Part shown: in pieces, positions 16,779 to 25,313 of the stretch
Layout: each line of letters begins with the position of its first letter
Position numbering within the stretch: position 1 is the stretch's first letter
Origin: Pseudomonas fluorescens
GTDB lineage: Bacteria > Pseudomonadota > Gammaproteobacteria > Pseudomonadales > Pseudomonadaceae
Length of the DNA stretch: 64,000 nucleotides
Direction: 5' to 3'
NCBI RefSeq assembly: GCF_900215245.1
Contig: NZ_LT907842.1
Span: 4,712,001-4,776,000, forward strand
Position numbers and translations under genes: made by a program
Notes under the pieces: model-generated
Told to the model about the DNA's origin: nothing
Seen by the model: only the letters and a program-made list of their open reading frames with translations
Databases searched by the model: none

Positions 16779-17477
16779 TCACTGAGCGAGGTAAACCGGG
16801 CTGTCGGTCGACAGTGAGGCTTTTACCGCGTGAGTCATGTCGGAAATCAAGGCCTCCTCGCGGTCTTCGCTCAGGGCTTTGAGGGTGATGGCGACCACTT
16901 CCTGAGGCGTGCTCTTCGGTGCCTGCACCTCGGCGACCATGTCGGTATCGATGTAGGCCGGGTGCACGCCGATCACCAGGGTGTTCTGTTCGCGCAGCTC
17001 GCCGCGCAGGCCGTTGGTCAGGCCCCACTGGGCGGCTTTCGAGGTGCTGTAGCCGCCGGTGCCGGGCGGGCTCAGCCAGCTCAAGACCGAGAGGATATTA
17101 ATCAGCGCGCCGCCGCCGTGCTTGGCCAGGATCGGCGCGAAGGCGCGGCTCACGCGCAGGGTGCCGAAGGTGTTCACGTCAAAGTGTTGCTGCAGGTTCT
17201 CAACACTGTCTGCGGCCAGCAAAGAGCCGTATTTGAGCCAACCCGCGTTGTTGATCAACACACTCACATCAGTGCACTGCTCGGCGGCGCGCTGCACGCT
17301 GGCCGGGTCGGTAATGTCCAGCGCGACCGGCGTGCTGCCGGGAATATCGACACTGGCCGGGTCGCGCGCACCGGCGTACACCTTGGCGGCGCCGGCTGCC
17401 AGCAGCGCGGTGACGAATGCTTTGCCCAGGCCACGGTTGGCGCCGGTGACCAGTACGACTTTTCCACGAATATCCAT
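16779..17477 (-). CDS. SDR family oxidoreductase
   Basis: 232 residues with the classical short-chain dehydrogenase plan. It has a TGANRGLGK cofactor loop, an NNAG motif (LINNAGWLKYG), a catalytic Ser in the LSVLSWLS stretch and YSTSK (Tyr and Lys of the active site). The substrate is unknown; NADP(H) use is probable from the Arg after TGAN. It is divergently transcribed from an HxlR regulator 108 bases away, which probably controls it. The start was placed at MDIRGKVVLVTG; 35 further upstream codons read through the promoter region and were rejected. Confidence 0.92.
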   Translation of the reverse strand: MDIRGKVVLVTGANRGLGKAFVTALLAAGAAKVYAGARDPASVDIPGSTPVALDITDPASVQRAAEQCTDVSVLINNAGWLKYGSLLAADSVENLQQHFDVNTFGTLRVSRAFAPILAKHGGGALINILSVLSWLSPPGTGGYSTSKAAQWGLTNGLRGELREQNTLVIGVHPAYIDTDMVAEVQAPKSTPQEVVAITLKALSEDREEALISDMTHAVKASLSTDSPVYLAQ

Positions 17478-17584
17478 GATGAACTCCAGGCAACGAATTA
17501 GGTTTAATGATGAAACCGTTTTTATCCTGAGCCTGTTGGTCCTATAATGCAACCTAATAGTTCTGACTAACGGGAGGCCCAACG
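17478..17584. promoter_or_regulatory. Divergent promoter region of the SDR and HxlR genes
   Basis: The 107-base gap contains a perfect TATAAT at 17543-17548, correctly placed as the -10 box for the rightward HxlR gene. No good -35 is seen, as is common at activator-dependent or redox-regulated promoters. GGAGG (17573-17577) precedes the HxlR ATG. Confidence 0.55.
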
Positions 17585-18016
17585 ATGAAACGCAAATGCC
17601 TGGAAGGCGACTGCTGCCCGGTTGCTCGTGCGCTGGATGTGGTGGGCGACTGGTGGACCCTGTTGATCATTCGCGACGCATACGCTGGCGTGACGCGCTT
17701 CGGGGATTTCCAGAAGCACCTGGGCGTGGCGAAAAACATCCTCGCCACCCGCCTCAAGGACATGGTCGAGCAAGGCCTGCTGCACACCAGCGAAATTGGC
17801 GCGCGCAGTGAATATCAACTCACCGACAAAGGCCGCGCGCTGATGCCGGTACTGGTGACGCTGGCCCAATGGGGCGAAGCCTTCACCGAGCCGGCGGCTG
17901 GCAGCACCCGTTTGCTGGATGCGCAGGCGCTCAAGCCGCTGCGCAAAGTCGAGGTCCTGTCCGAAGACGGCCGCGTGCTGGGCCTCGAAGACATCTTCAC
18001 CCAGCTACCCGCCTGA
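17585..18016 (+). CDS. HxlR/MarR-like winged-helix regulator
   Basis: 143 residues of the HxlR family, beginning KRKCLEGDCCPVARALDVVGDWWTLLIIRD. It has the family's near-N-terminal cysteines and the wHTH core (FGDFQKHLGVAKNILATRL). HxlR proteins sense aldehydes, quinones or disulfide stress through such cysteines and commonly regulate a divergent oxidoreductase, here the SDR. A LysE exporter follows 103 bases downstream. Confidence 0.9.
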   Translation: MKRKCLEGDCCPVARALDVVGDWWTLLIIRDAYAGVTRFGDFQKHLGVAKNILATRLKDMVEQGLLHTSEIGARSEYQLTDKGRALMPVLVTLAQWGEAFTEPAAGSTRLLDAQALKPLRKVEVLSEDGRVLGLEDIFTQLPA

Positions 18017-18119
18017 ACGGAACGTGCCCACGAACCCAGGGGCATTTTCTTCAATACCCCGCGCGCTCAGCCCTTTACCGTGATGCCATCTTCACGCGGC
18101 ATCATCAAAAGGAACTGCA

Positions 18120-18707
18120 ATGAGCTTGATCATTTCCATGGCGGCCTTCGCCCTGGCCACCTCCATCACACCGGGCCCGGTCAATGTGGTCGCGCTCAGC
18201 GCCGGCGCGCGCTTTGGCTTTGTTGCCAGCCAGAAACACGTAGTCGGCGCCGCTGTCGGCTTCACCTTGCTGTTGGTGCTGATCGGCCTGGGCCTGCATG
18301 AAGTGCTGGTGCGCTGGCCGCTCCTCACCCAATTGATTCAGTGGGGCGGGGTGGCCTTCTTGCTGTACATGGCCTGGAAACTCGCGGTCGACGATGGCCG
18401 GCTCGACGCCGAGGGCACCGCCACTGCGCCGTCGATGCTCTACGGCGCCATCATGCAATGGCTCAACCCCAAGGCGTGGCTGGCGTGCGTGGCGGGCATG
18501 GGCTTGTTTGTGGCCGATGGCGATGCGCGCCAGGTTTGGCTGTTCGCGGCGCTGTACCTGGTGATCTGCTACCTGTCGGTGGCGTGCTGGGCGTATGCCG
18601 GCACCTTCCTGCGGCGCTACCTGAGCAACCCCCACGGCGTGCGCCTGTTCAACCGCTCAATGGCCGCGTTGCTGGTGGCCAGTGTGGGTTATTTGCTGAT
18701 GGCTTGA
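18120..18707 (+). CDS. LysE family translocator
   Basis: 195 residues and about six hydrophobic segments. The LysE signature appears as ATSITPGPVNVVALSAGARF near the N-terminus, and QWLNPKAWLACVAG stands in place of the NPK motif. It is predicted to export amino acids or related compounds across the inner membrane. Its 3' end overlaps the convergent AraC gene by 59 bases, so the two messages are antisense over that stretch. The AraC regulator may control it. Confidence 0.87.
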   Translation: MSLIISMAAFALATSITPGPVNVVALSAGARFGFVASQKHVVGAAVGFTLLLVLIGLGLHEVLVRWPLLTQLIQWGGVAFLLYMAWKLAVDDGRLDAEGTATAPSMLYGAIMQWLNPKAWLACVAGMGLFVADGDARQVWLFAALYLVICYLSVACWAYAGTFLRRYLSNPHGVRLFNRSMAALLVASVGYLLMA

Positions 18708-19542
18708 GCAAGTCGCGGTACTGCCCGGGCGTGGCGGCGAAATGCTGTTTGAAGGTGCGTTGGAAATGCGCCTGGTCGGCAAAACCGGCCGCCAGCGCCA
18801 CGTCTGCGATCAACGCGCCGTTGCGCAACTGGGTGCGCGCAAACTGAATGCGCCGGTTGACCAGAAACGCATGCGGCGTGAGCCCGTAATACTGTTTGAA
18901 CGCGCGGATCAGGTAGGACGGCGACAACTCGGCCGCCAGGCAAATATCTTCCAGCTTCAACGCCTCGGTGCAGTGCGCGCGGATGTACTCGGCGGCGCGC
19001 TCCAGCTTGTGGTTGACCTCCCGCACCGGCGTCAGCGAAGGGTTCAAACGCTGCTGCACCTCGGTGAAATAACTCACCAGCGCGCTTTGCTTTTGCAGCA
19101 ACTCGGCCTGCTCATCCAACAGCAGTGCGTAGAGCTCGATCAAACCGTTGTACAGCACGCTGTCGCGGGTGTGCGGCGTGTTGAACGGCCGATAACCCTG
19201 GTCGGTACTGAAACCCAGCTGGTATTGCAGGTCAGTCAGCCACGGCGTGTCGAGGTACAGCATGTGATACGACCACGGCTGGTCGTAGATCGGGTTGCAC
19301 GCATGCACATCGCCCGGGTTCATCAACACCACCGTGCCGGCGCTGATCTCAAACGTCTGCGCGCCGTAGTGGTAATAACTGCGCCCGGTGGTGATCGCGC
19401 CGATGGAAAAGTGCTCGTGGGAGTGGCGGGTATACGTCACCTTGCGCCCGTCGGCGATGGTGCGCGCCTCAATGAACGGCAAGCACTCGTCACGCCAGAA
19501 GCGCGGCGCTTGCGCGGGGTGAGCGGAGGTGTTCAGCGTCAT
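18649..19542 (-). CDS. AraC family transcriptional regulator
   Basis: 297 residues. The N-terminal cupin-like sensor (about 30-150) contains HSHEHFSIGAITTG and GTVVLMNPGDVHACNP, typical of AraC-type arabinose-binding-like domains. The C-terminal part (about 190-285) has two helix-turn-helix motifs (LEDICLAAELSPSYLIRAFK and IADVALAAGFADQAHFQRTF). It often pairs with LysE exporters in pseudomonads and sits convergent to one here. The start at MTLNTSAHP was chosen over a start 26 codons upstream because the domain begins soon after it. Confidence 0.9.
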   Translation of the reverse strand: MTLNTSAHPAQAPRFWRDECLPFIEARTIADGRKVTYTRHSHEHFSIGAITTGRSYYHYGAQTFEISAGTVVLMNPGDVHACNPIYDQPWSYHMLYLDTPWLTDLQYQLGFSTDQGYRPFNTPHTRDSVLYNGLIELYALLLDEQAELLQKQSALVSYFTEVQQRLNPSLTPVREVNHKLERAAEYIRAHCTEALKLEDICLAAELSPSYLIRAFKQYYGLTPHAFLVNRRIQFARTQLRNGALIADVALAAGFADQAHFQRTFKQHFAATPGQYRDLLKPSANNPHWPPATRPLSG

Positions 19543-19616
19543 GGCGGTGGCCCCATCCCTTGAGGAACGAGCAGGGATCATTACACAGCCCGGTGCTGCA
19601 TCGCCATGGCCGTTGA

Positions 19617-20042
19617 TCAAAGCACTTTAGACAAAAACACCCGGCTGCTGCCTTCAGGTTCACAGGGTATTTCGCCAAACCGCACCCAGCCGTGTTTCTC
19701 ATAAAAGCCTGGCGCCTGAAAGCTCAGGGTGTACAGCACCGCGTTGCGGCAACCGCGCCGCCGCGCCTCGTGTTCAAAGGCCTGCAGCAACTGGCTGCCC
19801 AGGCCAGAACCGCGCAAGGCGTCGGGCAGGTGGAACAGGTCAAGAAAGGCCATGCCCAGGGACGTTTTGCCGGTAATTCCGCCGAGAATCTGCCGCGTGT
19901 CAGGGTCTTTGAGCAGCACCGTCAGCGGCAGGCGATCGTTGCAACCGGTGATGGCTGCATTGAACGCAGCCAGGCCGTTGCCGAGCAGGCGCTCGGCGTC
20001 GGGGTGGGGTTGGTCGCTGATTTCAATCTGCGCTGCCGTCAT
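19617..20042 (-). CDS. GNAT family N-acetyltransferase
   Basis: 141 residues with the acetyl-CoA pyrophosphate loop pattern of motif A (LPDALRGSGLGSQLLQAFEH) and the motif B segment FYEKHGWVRFGEI. The acceptor is unknown. A GTG immediately before the chosen ATG is an alternative start. It lies 18 bases downstream of a second GNAT gene on the same strand, so the two probably share a transcript. Confidence 0.88.
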   Translation of the reverse strand: MTAAQIEISDQPHPDAERLLGNGLAAFNAAITGCNDRLPLTVLLKDPDTRQILGGITGKTSLGMAFLDLFHLPDALRGSGLGSQLLQAFEHEARRRGCRNAVLYTLSFQAPGFYEKHGWVRFGEIPCEPEGSSRVFLSKVL

Positions 20043-20060
20043 CACAGAACGCTTCCTCGG

Positions 20061-20552
20061 TTAAAGCGCCATCACCATCTCATGCCACGCCATCCCGCCA
20101 TGTTCCGACGGCGAAGGCTGCACATAGGTGTAGCCCATGCGCGTGTACAACGGCACATGCTGCTCCTTGCACATCAAATGAATCGTCTGCTTGCCCATTG
20201 CGTGCATGCGCTGCACAAACTCAGTCATCAGCAGCCTGGAATAACCCTTGCCCTGCTGCGCCGGGTCAACCACCACTGACATAATCACCACATTCGGCGC
20301 CTCGGCCGCATGCCCCACCAACTCCTTGAACGCCTCATCCGACATCACCACCTGATGCGCGCAGCCACCGTTGATAAAACCCACCACCGCGCCATCCGCC
20401 TCCAGAATCAAAAAGCCCTCGGGGTACTGCGCAATGCGCGTGGCGATCTTTTCCAGCGTCGCGGCTTCATCGCCTTCGTAAGCGCTGATTTCGATGTTAA
20501 AGCAACGGCCGGCATCGTCGGGGCGGGCGTTGCGGAAGGTGAGGGCGGGCAT
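20061..20552 (-). CDS. GNAT family N-acetyltransferase, AANAT-like
   Basis: 163 residues. Acetyl-CoA motif A is VVVDPAQQGKGYSRLLMTEF; the flanking N-terminal ISAYEGDEAATLEKIATR and VPLYTRMGYTYVQPSPSEHG resemble the arylalkylamine N-acetyltransferase branch. The start was set at MPALTFRNARPDD; 29 additional upstream codons have no domain content. Substrate unknown. Confidence 0.87.
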   Translation of the reverse strand: MPALTFRNARPDDAGRCFNIEISAYEGDEAATLEKIATRIAQYPEGFLILEADGAVVGFINGGCAHQVVMSDEAFKELVGHAAEAPNVVIMSVVVDPAQQGKGYSRLLMTEFVQRMHAMGKQTIHLMCKEQHVPLYTRMGYTYVQPSPSEHGGMAWHEMVMAL

Positions 20553-20649
20553 GGGCGTTTCCTGGGGCGTTAAACGAAAGGCCACATCATAGCGGCACGC
20601 CCAAACACTCGCCATCGCCGCACTGGCAGCGTCGAACAAAGCTCAAACG

Positions 20650-20683
20650 GTGGGAGCTGTAGAGCCCCGGCGAGGCTGCGAAG
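20650..20683. repeat. Single REP element
   Basis: GTGGGAGCTGTAGAGCCCCG followed by GCGAGGCTGCGAAGG. This is the same family as the left half of the REPIN at 33380-33487, but without an inverted partner. Confidence 0.75.
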
Positions 20684-20785
20684 GCGGCGGTACAGGCACT
20701 CTCAAAGCCGGATCAGTAGCCCTGTTTCAGTTCACCAAAAACCAGAAAACCCGCCAAAGCGGGTTTCCACACAGCTCACATCACA

Positions 20786-21079
20786 TCAACTCACAGCAGC
20801 CACATCAAACCCGCGCCGCTCCATCACCGTAAACACGTCCGCCACATCCTGCACCATGATTCGAGCGGTATTGGCGACCGTATTGATGTCGTGCTCGGCA
20901 TAGTCGGAGACATTGGAACAGGCCATCAGGTGCAGGTAGGCGAGGGCGGCGTTGAGACGTTCGCTGGCGCAAGCGTGAAGCTCGCTGAGCGGGGCGTCGC
21001 TGTCGATGAGGAGGACAGGGTATTCGGTTGCGGTTTGGGACATGGGGGTGAAGCGGCGGGGCGGGTGTTGAATTTTCAA
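20786..21079 (-). CDS. DUF3077/DUF6124-like small protein
   Basis: A 97-residue protein resembling the small Pseudomonas DUF3077/DUF6124 proteins: a short Pro-rich start, a beta strand (VLLIDSDAP), then helices rich in Ala and Cys (LHACASERLNAALAYLHLMA). No function is established. I chose a TTG start because AGGGA lies nine bases upstream; the later ATG at 21043 has no ribosome site. It is the last high-GC gene before the AT-rich island. Confidence 0.6.
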   Translation of the reverse strand: MKIQHPPRRFTPMSQTATEYPVLLIDSDAPLSELHACASERLNAALAYLHLMACSNVSDYAEHDINTVANTARIMVQDVADVFTVMERRGFDVAAVS

Positions 21080-21983
21080 GGTAGAAATCCCTAAGAAAGA
21101 AAAAGTATTGAACTGCCGTTGAACAAGGCATCTCCGGAAACAGATCTGGTGGGCTCAACGGTTTTGGGTAATTCTTTTTTAGGGCTGCGAATCCCATCGC
21201 CGATCAAGCTGGCGACGTAGCGGACTATAGATGGCTGATTTTGGCGAGGCAACGGGGGCTGTTGTGGTTGTAGGCTGGTTTGCGGAAGCATTGACTATTC
21301 TGGGTAAAGGTTAAATCAGAGGTTTAGTGCTCTATACCGCGTGTTTAAAGGTGATGCGTGCATGAGGACTGATCAGCATCGTGGATGCGTCTTTCGATTT
21401 TGTAAGACATATCTGACTGGGTTTTAGGAGAGTTTGGGTGGCTCCAAAAACCGACTCATCCATTTGCGTTCGACCTAGTCAGTTTTTACATCGGTTTTTA
21501 CCAGCAGGTTTGCGTACATGACAGGCATAAAGTGGCCGATAACTGCCTCGCGTACAGAGCTATAGATAGCCGAGAGGCTTCGAGCGTGAGTGGCAGAAAG
21601 CAGTCTACAGAACACAATCAACTGGTTACGCAAAATATAAATCGATTCAACTTGCACTCGTTGGTGTTAATTCGGTAGGTTAAGCACTCATTGTGGCATA
21701 CAGTTACCAAATAATTATTATGATCAATGCATACTACTCAAAAATTAAGAACGTTCTGGCTTAGGCGTGAAGGTTTTTCAAATACGAAAATTGGCCATAA
21801 AAATTAATGGAGGAAGATTTAAAATGACTGTATACAACTTTAGTGCTAGCGCATTAAAGAATGCAATTTACTTCGCTTAATGCCAGAATTCGAACTGTGC
21901 AGAATGCTCTTCGAACTATAATTTGTCGCCTGTCTCAACAGGTGGGTCAGTGGAACATACATGGGTAAATCAAGGACAGAGCA
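21080..21983. other. AT-rich region upstream of the metallophosphoesterase-NACHT gene
   Basis: About 900 bases in which base composition drops sharply. Apart from the 18-codon frame at 21824 I see no credible gene. It probably holds the promoter of the large gene, but no strong consensus -35/-10 pair stands out. The left boundary of the island probably lies here. Confidence 0.5.
21824..21880 (+). CDS. Possible 18-residue peptide ORF
   Basis: ATG at 21824 preceded by GGAGGA (21809-21814) at ideal spacing. The peptide is MTVYNFSASALKNAIYFA and ends in TAA, 103 bases before the large gene. It could be a leader peptide, a small toxin-like peptide or chance. No homologue is known to me. Confidence 0.25.
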   Translation: MTVYNFSASALKNAIYFA

Positions 21984-24900
21984 ATGAGAATTTTACACAT
22001 CTCAGATCTACATGTTACTAATAGTGCTGATCACGCAAGGATAATTAACGCGCTATGTGAGGATGTAATCAAGGCGAATAGCAATAAGAAAATAGATGCA
22101 ATATTATGCACTGGTGACATTGCTAACAGAGGGAATACGTCAAAGAGCGCTATTGGCGCTCAAGAAGTAATAATAAGGAGGATACTTCGCTCCTCAAACT
22201 CTACGGCGGTATTTTTATCCTGTCCGGGAAATCATGATGTAAGTCTCAAGGATAGAGAGGATTTGTACGAGTCAATATTTACCAGCATAAACACCCCTGA
22301 AGAGGCAAATAAGCTAGTCGAAAATCTTATTGGCAAAGGCGACACGCCACTTTTGGGGCACTTAAGCGGCTATGTAGAGCTTTTAAGAAGAATTGATTCT
22401 TCAGCATATGCGGGGAATATGCTATTCACAACAAAAAAGCTAGAAATTGACTCTGTGCAAGTAGGTGTGATCTCTTTAAATAGTACATGGCGAACCGCTG
22501 GTGGAGGGAGCAAAGATAGAAATAGTCTATATGTTGGCGAGCGGCAAATTGAACTTTCACTTGCGGAGATAGATGGTTGTGATATTAAGATTGCAATGAT
22601 GCATCACACTTTAGATTGGCTGGCTCCGGAAGAAAAGAATAGAATTCAACGAGTGCTGTCAACTAACTTTGATCTTCTTTTGTGCGGGCACAATCATAGC
22701 AATAATGCGTCACAAACAATATCAACATTGGGGAGTTTATTGATTAGCAACACAGGATGTATCTACGAAAGCAGAGATCACTATAACGGCTATTCCATTA
22801 TAGATATTAATAGCAAGGAAAGCGTATTAAAGATAGAGGCGCGGGAGTATTATAGTCAGAGAGATGAGTTTGATATCTCCCCAAGATTCGCGAAGGATGG
22901 AGTGTATGAGTTTAGTTTGTCGAAAAATAACGGCGGAGTCAAAACATCTATTTCAAGTACCGCAATAAATGCAGCGTTAGAAAAGGCTAATTCAAAGCTC
23001 CTATCTTTTTCGGCGTCCGATATTGCACCAAAACACTTATCATCTATCTTTGTTGAGCCGCCGCTGGCAAAGAAAAGTGAGAAAAGTCTTGCTGCTAGTG
23101 ATGATCTTGATACAAAAGATACTGATGAGGTCGTAAGTCTATACAGCTTGTCGCAAGAAAAAATAGACATTATTTTTATCGGGAAAAGAGAGTCTGGAAA
23201 ATCAACACTGCTAAATCATATTGCAGTCAATAAATTTATGGAGTTTCATGGGAGTGCAAGGGTTGGCCTGTTGATTGATATCTCAATACTTTATAAGTTG
23301 ACAGTGGCAGCCATCATTACTCAAGCAATAGAGTTTTTAGGTAACGAAATCCTTAAAAGGGATCTAGTCACTCTATTAGAGGGCGGTGAAGCATTGGTTA
23401 TCTTCGATAGCTTTGATCTGCATAGTTCTGCTCATAGAAAATTAATTGAGGAGTTTAGAGAGAAATACCCAGCGCCTCGATATATACTGGCTACAAACGA
23501 AGAGTTGCAGGATGATCTTAGTCTTGAAAAGCTTCCGTCTTTAAAAAACAACCCGGCCGTTGTTTATATACACTCATTCAAGATAAGGCACACGAAGGAG
23601 TTAGTAAGAAAATGGTTCGGTGAGCATGACCAAAACTCTGAAGAACGGTTCGCGCTTGTAAAAAAGTTATTATCCAAGTTGAATGTACCACAAACCCCTT
23701 TCTTAGTATCTATATTGCTATGGGTAATAGAGCAGCAGCCCACAGCCAAACTAATAAATCAAGCGTCCGCAATAGAAGCACTAATTTTTGGTCTTCTGGA
23801 AAAATTTACAGAGTCAAAATCGCGATCTAACTATGATTCCAATATTCAGTCCCATTTTCTATCAGAACTATCTACCGCCATGGATGAGGCAAGCGCAGAA
23901 TGGGTGAATTCGAATGAATTTGAGGTTTTTGTATCTACTTACTTTAATAAGAGGGGGCTCACCGTCCCTTCAAGGGGCTTCACAGAGGAGCTTCTTAGGA
24001 AAGGCTTACTATATGAGAGTAATCAAAAAATATCATTTAAATTCGATTGCTTTAGGGCTTTTTTCCTAGCAAACAAACTTGCTGATAGTGTAGAGGCGCT
24101 GGCAAAGGTTTTAACCCCACTTTCAATCTCAAGCTATACAACCGAGCTAGACCTACTTACAGGCCTTCACCGGGATCGGAAAGATATTCTAATTTCAGCT
24201 AGGGACTGTTGTCGAAAACTACTCGCCGAGTCCGAGTTTGAAGTTGACATATCTTTGTTTGAAAGTCACGGTAGTGAACAAGGAATATTTAATCAGTCGG
24301 AAAGTCTAACGAAAATGGAGGACGATTTTTTAAATACTCCCATTGATGACAACCATAGAGCTAGATTCATTGAAGAAGCAGAAGTCCCTTCAAAGGCGTC
24401 TATTGATCATGACCATGCTAGACAAAGGCACCCTAGTACCCCACTATCAAGCCAAATGCATTTCATAGGTGCGTTAAAAGCATACTCTAATATATTAAGG
24501 AATAGTGAGCTAATTGATGATGTCGAGCTAAAAAAGCAGTGCCTCAATGATGTTCTTACTATGTGGTCAAAAATTATTGTTTCCACAACAAAGTATTTTC
24601 ACGAAATAAATCCAGACGACTTCCCAGACGACCTTCCGCCTGAGCTTGAGTTTTTGTCTCCAGAACAATTTAAAAGCTTTATAAGATTGATGATCCCTCA
24701 ACTGATCTCATCTTTAATGGCGGAGTCCTTGGCTACACCCAAGCTTGAAAATTTTATTCTGGCTGAAACGAACAATCCGAGTCAGTGTATACGTTTCCTA
24801 TCCACAATGCTCACGATAGAGAATTTAAACAGGGCAAGCATACAAGCGATTTGTAAGTTAATAAAGGAGGCGAGTGCGAATAATATTGTTACGCAGGCAG

Positions 24901-25097
24901 TATTTATTCGACTTCTAACGTTATATTATTTTGAAGCGCCTTCTAACTCATTAGAGTCAATAAGGGACTGCATTGGTGATGCCTTTAATGCTCTTCGAGG
25001 CTCATCAAGTAGTGAACGATCAGTATATAAAGGGCAATTTTTACGGCATATCGATGAGAAACGTGCAAAAACTCTGGGGGATCTAGAAAAGGACTAA
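21984..25097 (+). CDS. Metallophosphoesterase-NACHT/STAND fusion, candidate defence protein
   Basis: 1037 residues, strongly AT-rich. Residues 1-290 form a calcineurin-type metallophosphoesterase with every metal motif: DLH (8-10), TGDIANRG (43-50), GNHD (82-85), MMHH (205-208) and GHNH (235-238). Residues about 390-700 form a STAND NTPase: Walker A GKRESGKS (400-407), Walker B ALVIFDSFD (470-478), a NACHT-like helical part (PQTPFLVSILLWVIEQ) and the usual end motif as FKFDCFRAFFLANKL. The last 340 residues are helical and unassigned, possibly the sensor. AGGA precedes the ATG. Effector plus STAND plus sensor is the layout of bacterial NLR-like anti-phage proteins; that role is inferred. Confidence 0.85.
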   Translation: MRILHISDLHVTNSADHARIINALCEDVIKANSNKKIDAILCTGDIANRGNTSKSAIGAQEVIIRRILRSSNSTAVFLSCPGNHDVSLKDREDLYESIFTSINTPEEANKLVENLIGKGDTPLLGHLSGYVELLRRIDSSAYAGNMLFTTKKLEIDSVQVGVISLNSTWRTAGGGSKDRNSLYVGERQIELSLAEIDGCDIKIAMMHHTLDWLAPEEKNRIQRVLSTNFDLLLCGHNHSNNASQTISTLGSLLISNTGCIYESRDHYNGYSIIDINSKESVLKIEAREYYSQRDEFDISPRFAKDGVYEFSLSKNNGGVKTSISSTAINAALEKANSKLLSFSASDIAPKHLSSIFVEPPLAKKSEKSLAASDDLDTKDTDEVVSLYSLSQEKIDIIFIGKRESGKSTLLNHIAVNKFMEFHGSARVGLLIDISILYKLTVAAIITQAIEFLGNEILKRDLVTLLEGGEALVIFDSFDLHSSAHRKLIEEFREKYPAPRYILATNEELQDDLSLEKLPSLKNNPAVVYIHSFKIRHTKELVRKWFGEHDQNSEERFALVKKLLSKLNVPQTPFLVSILLWVIEQQPTAKLINQASAIEALIFGLLEKFTESKSRSNYDSNIQSHFLSELSTAMDEASAEWVNSNEFEVFVSTYFNKRGLTVPSRGFTEELLRKGLLYESNQKISFKFDCFRAFFLANKLADSVEALAKVLTPLSISSYTTELDLLTGLHRDRKDILISARDCCRKLLAESEFEVDISLFESHGSEQGIFNQSESLTKMEDDFLNTPIDDNHRARFIEEAEVPSKASIDHDHARQRHPSTPLSSQMHFIGALKAYSNILRNSELIDDVELKKQCLNDVLTMWSKIIVSTTKYFHEINPDDFPDDLPPELEFLSPEQFKSFIRLMIPQLISSLMAESLATPKLENFILAETNNPSQCIRFLSTMLTIENLNRASIQAICKLIKEASANNIVTQAVFIRLLTLYYFEAPSNSLESIRDCIGDAFNALRGSSSSERSVYKGQFLRHIDEKRAKTLGDLEKD

Positions 25098-25129
25098 GTT
25101 GAGAGTGGAAGTCAAAGTTTTTTCTCGAC

Positions 25130-25158
25130 ACAGGTCACGATCGTTAGTCGTGACCTGT
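25130..25158. repeat. Perfect 11-bp hairpin after the metallophosphoesterase-NACHT gene
   Basis: ACAGGTCACGA (25130-25140), seven-base loop, TCGTGACCTGT (25148-25158). There is no T tract after it, so it is a weak terminator candidate or an element boundary structure. Confidence 0.6.
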
Positions 25159-25184
25159 AGGTGGCCTACAACTGAGAGCGAAAA

Positions 25185-25229
25185 AACGGGGTCAGTCCAC
25201 AGTTAAAATAATGGTGGTCTGGCCCCGTT
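25185..25229. repeat. Inverted GGGGTCAG/CTGGCCCC repeat
   Basis: AACGGGGTCAGTCCAC (25185-25200) faces GTGGTCTGGCCCCGTT (25214-25229), matching at 14 of 16 positions. Related half-sites occur at 26057-26071 and 32361-32376. Such repeats resemble REP-type hairpins spread in proteobacteria; the element family is not proven here. Confidence 0.6.
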
Positions 25230-25233
25230 CTGC

Positions 25234-25299
25234 GTCTAACACATGGTTTAAGTCGCTCGCTGGGACGGCGTTCCGCCGCCCCTTAACCAAACGTTATGT
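25234..25299 (+). other. attC-like integron recombination site
   Basis: A 66-base imperfect palindrome with the attC plan. R'' GTCTAAC is at 25234-25240, inner arms TGGTTTAAG and CTTAACCA pair with one extrahelical T, a CGGCG/CGCCG terminal stem follows, and an R' box GTTATGT ends it at 25293-25299. The order TCTAAC...TTTAAG...CTTAACC...CGTTA parallels well-known cassette attC sites. It lies downstream of the large gene and directly before the TPR gene. No integrase gene is in the window, so it would be an isolated attC (CALIN-like). Confidence 0.6.
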
Positions 25300-25313
25300 G
25301 AATTAGGGGATAT

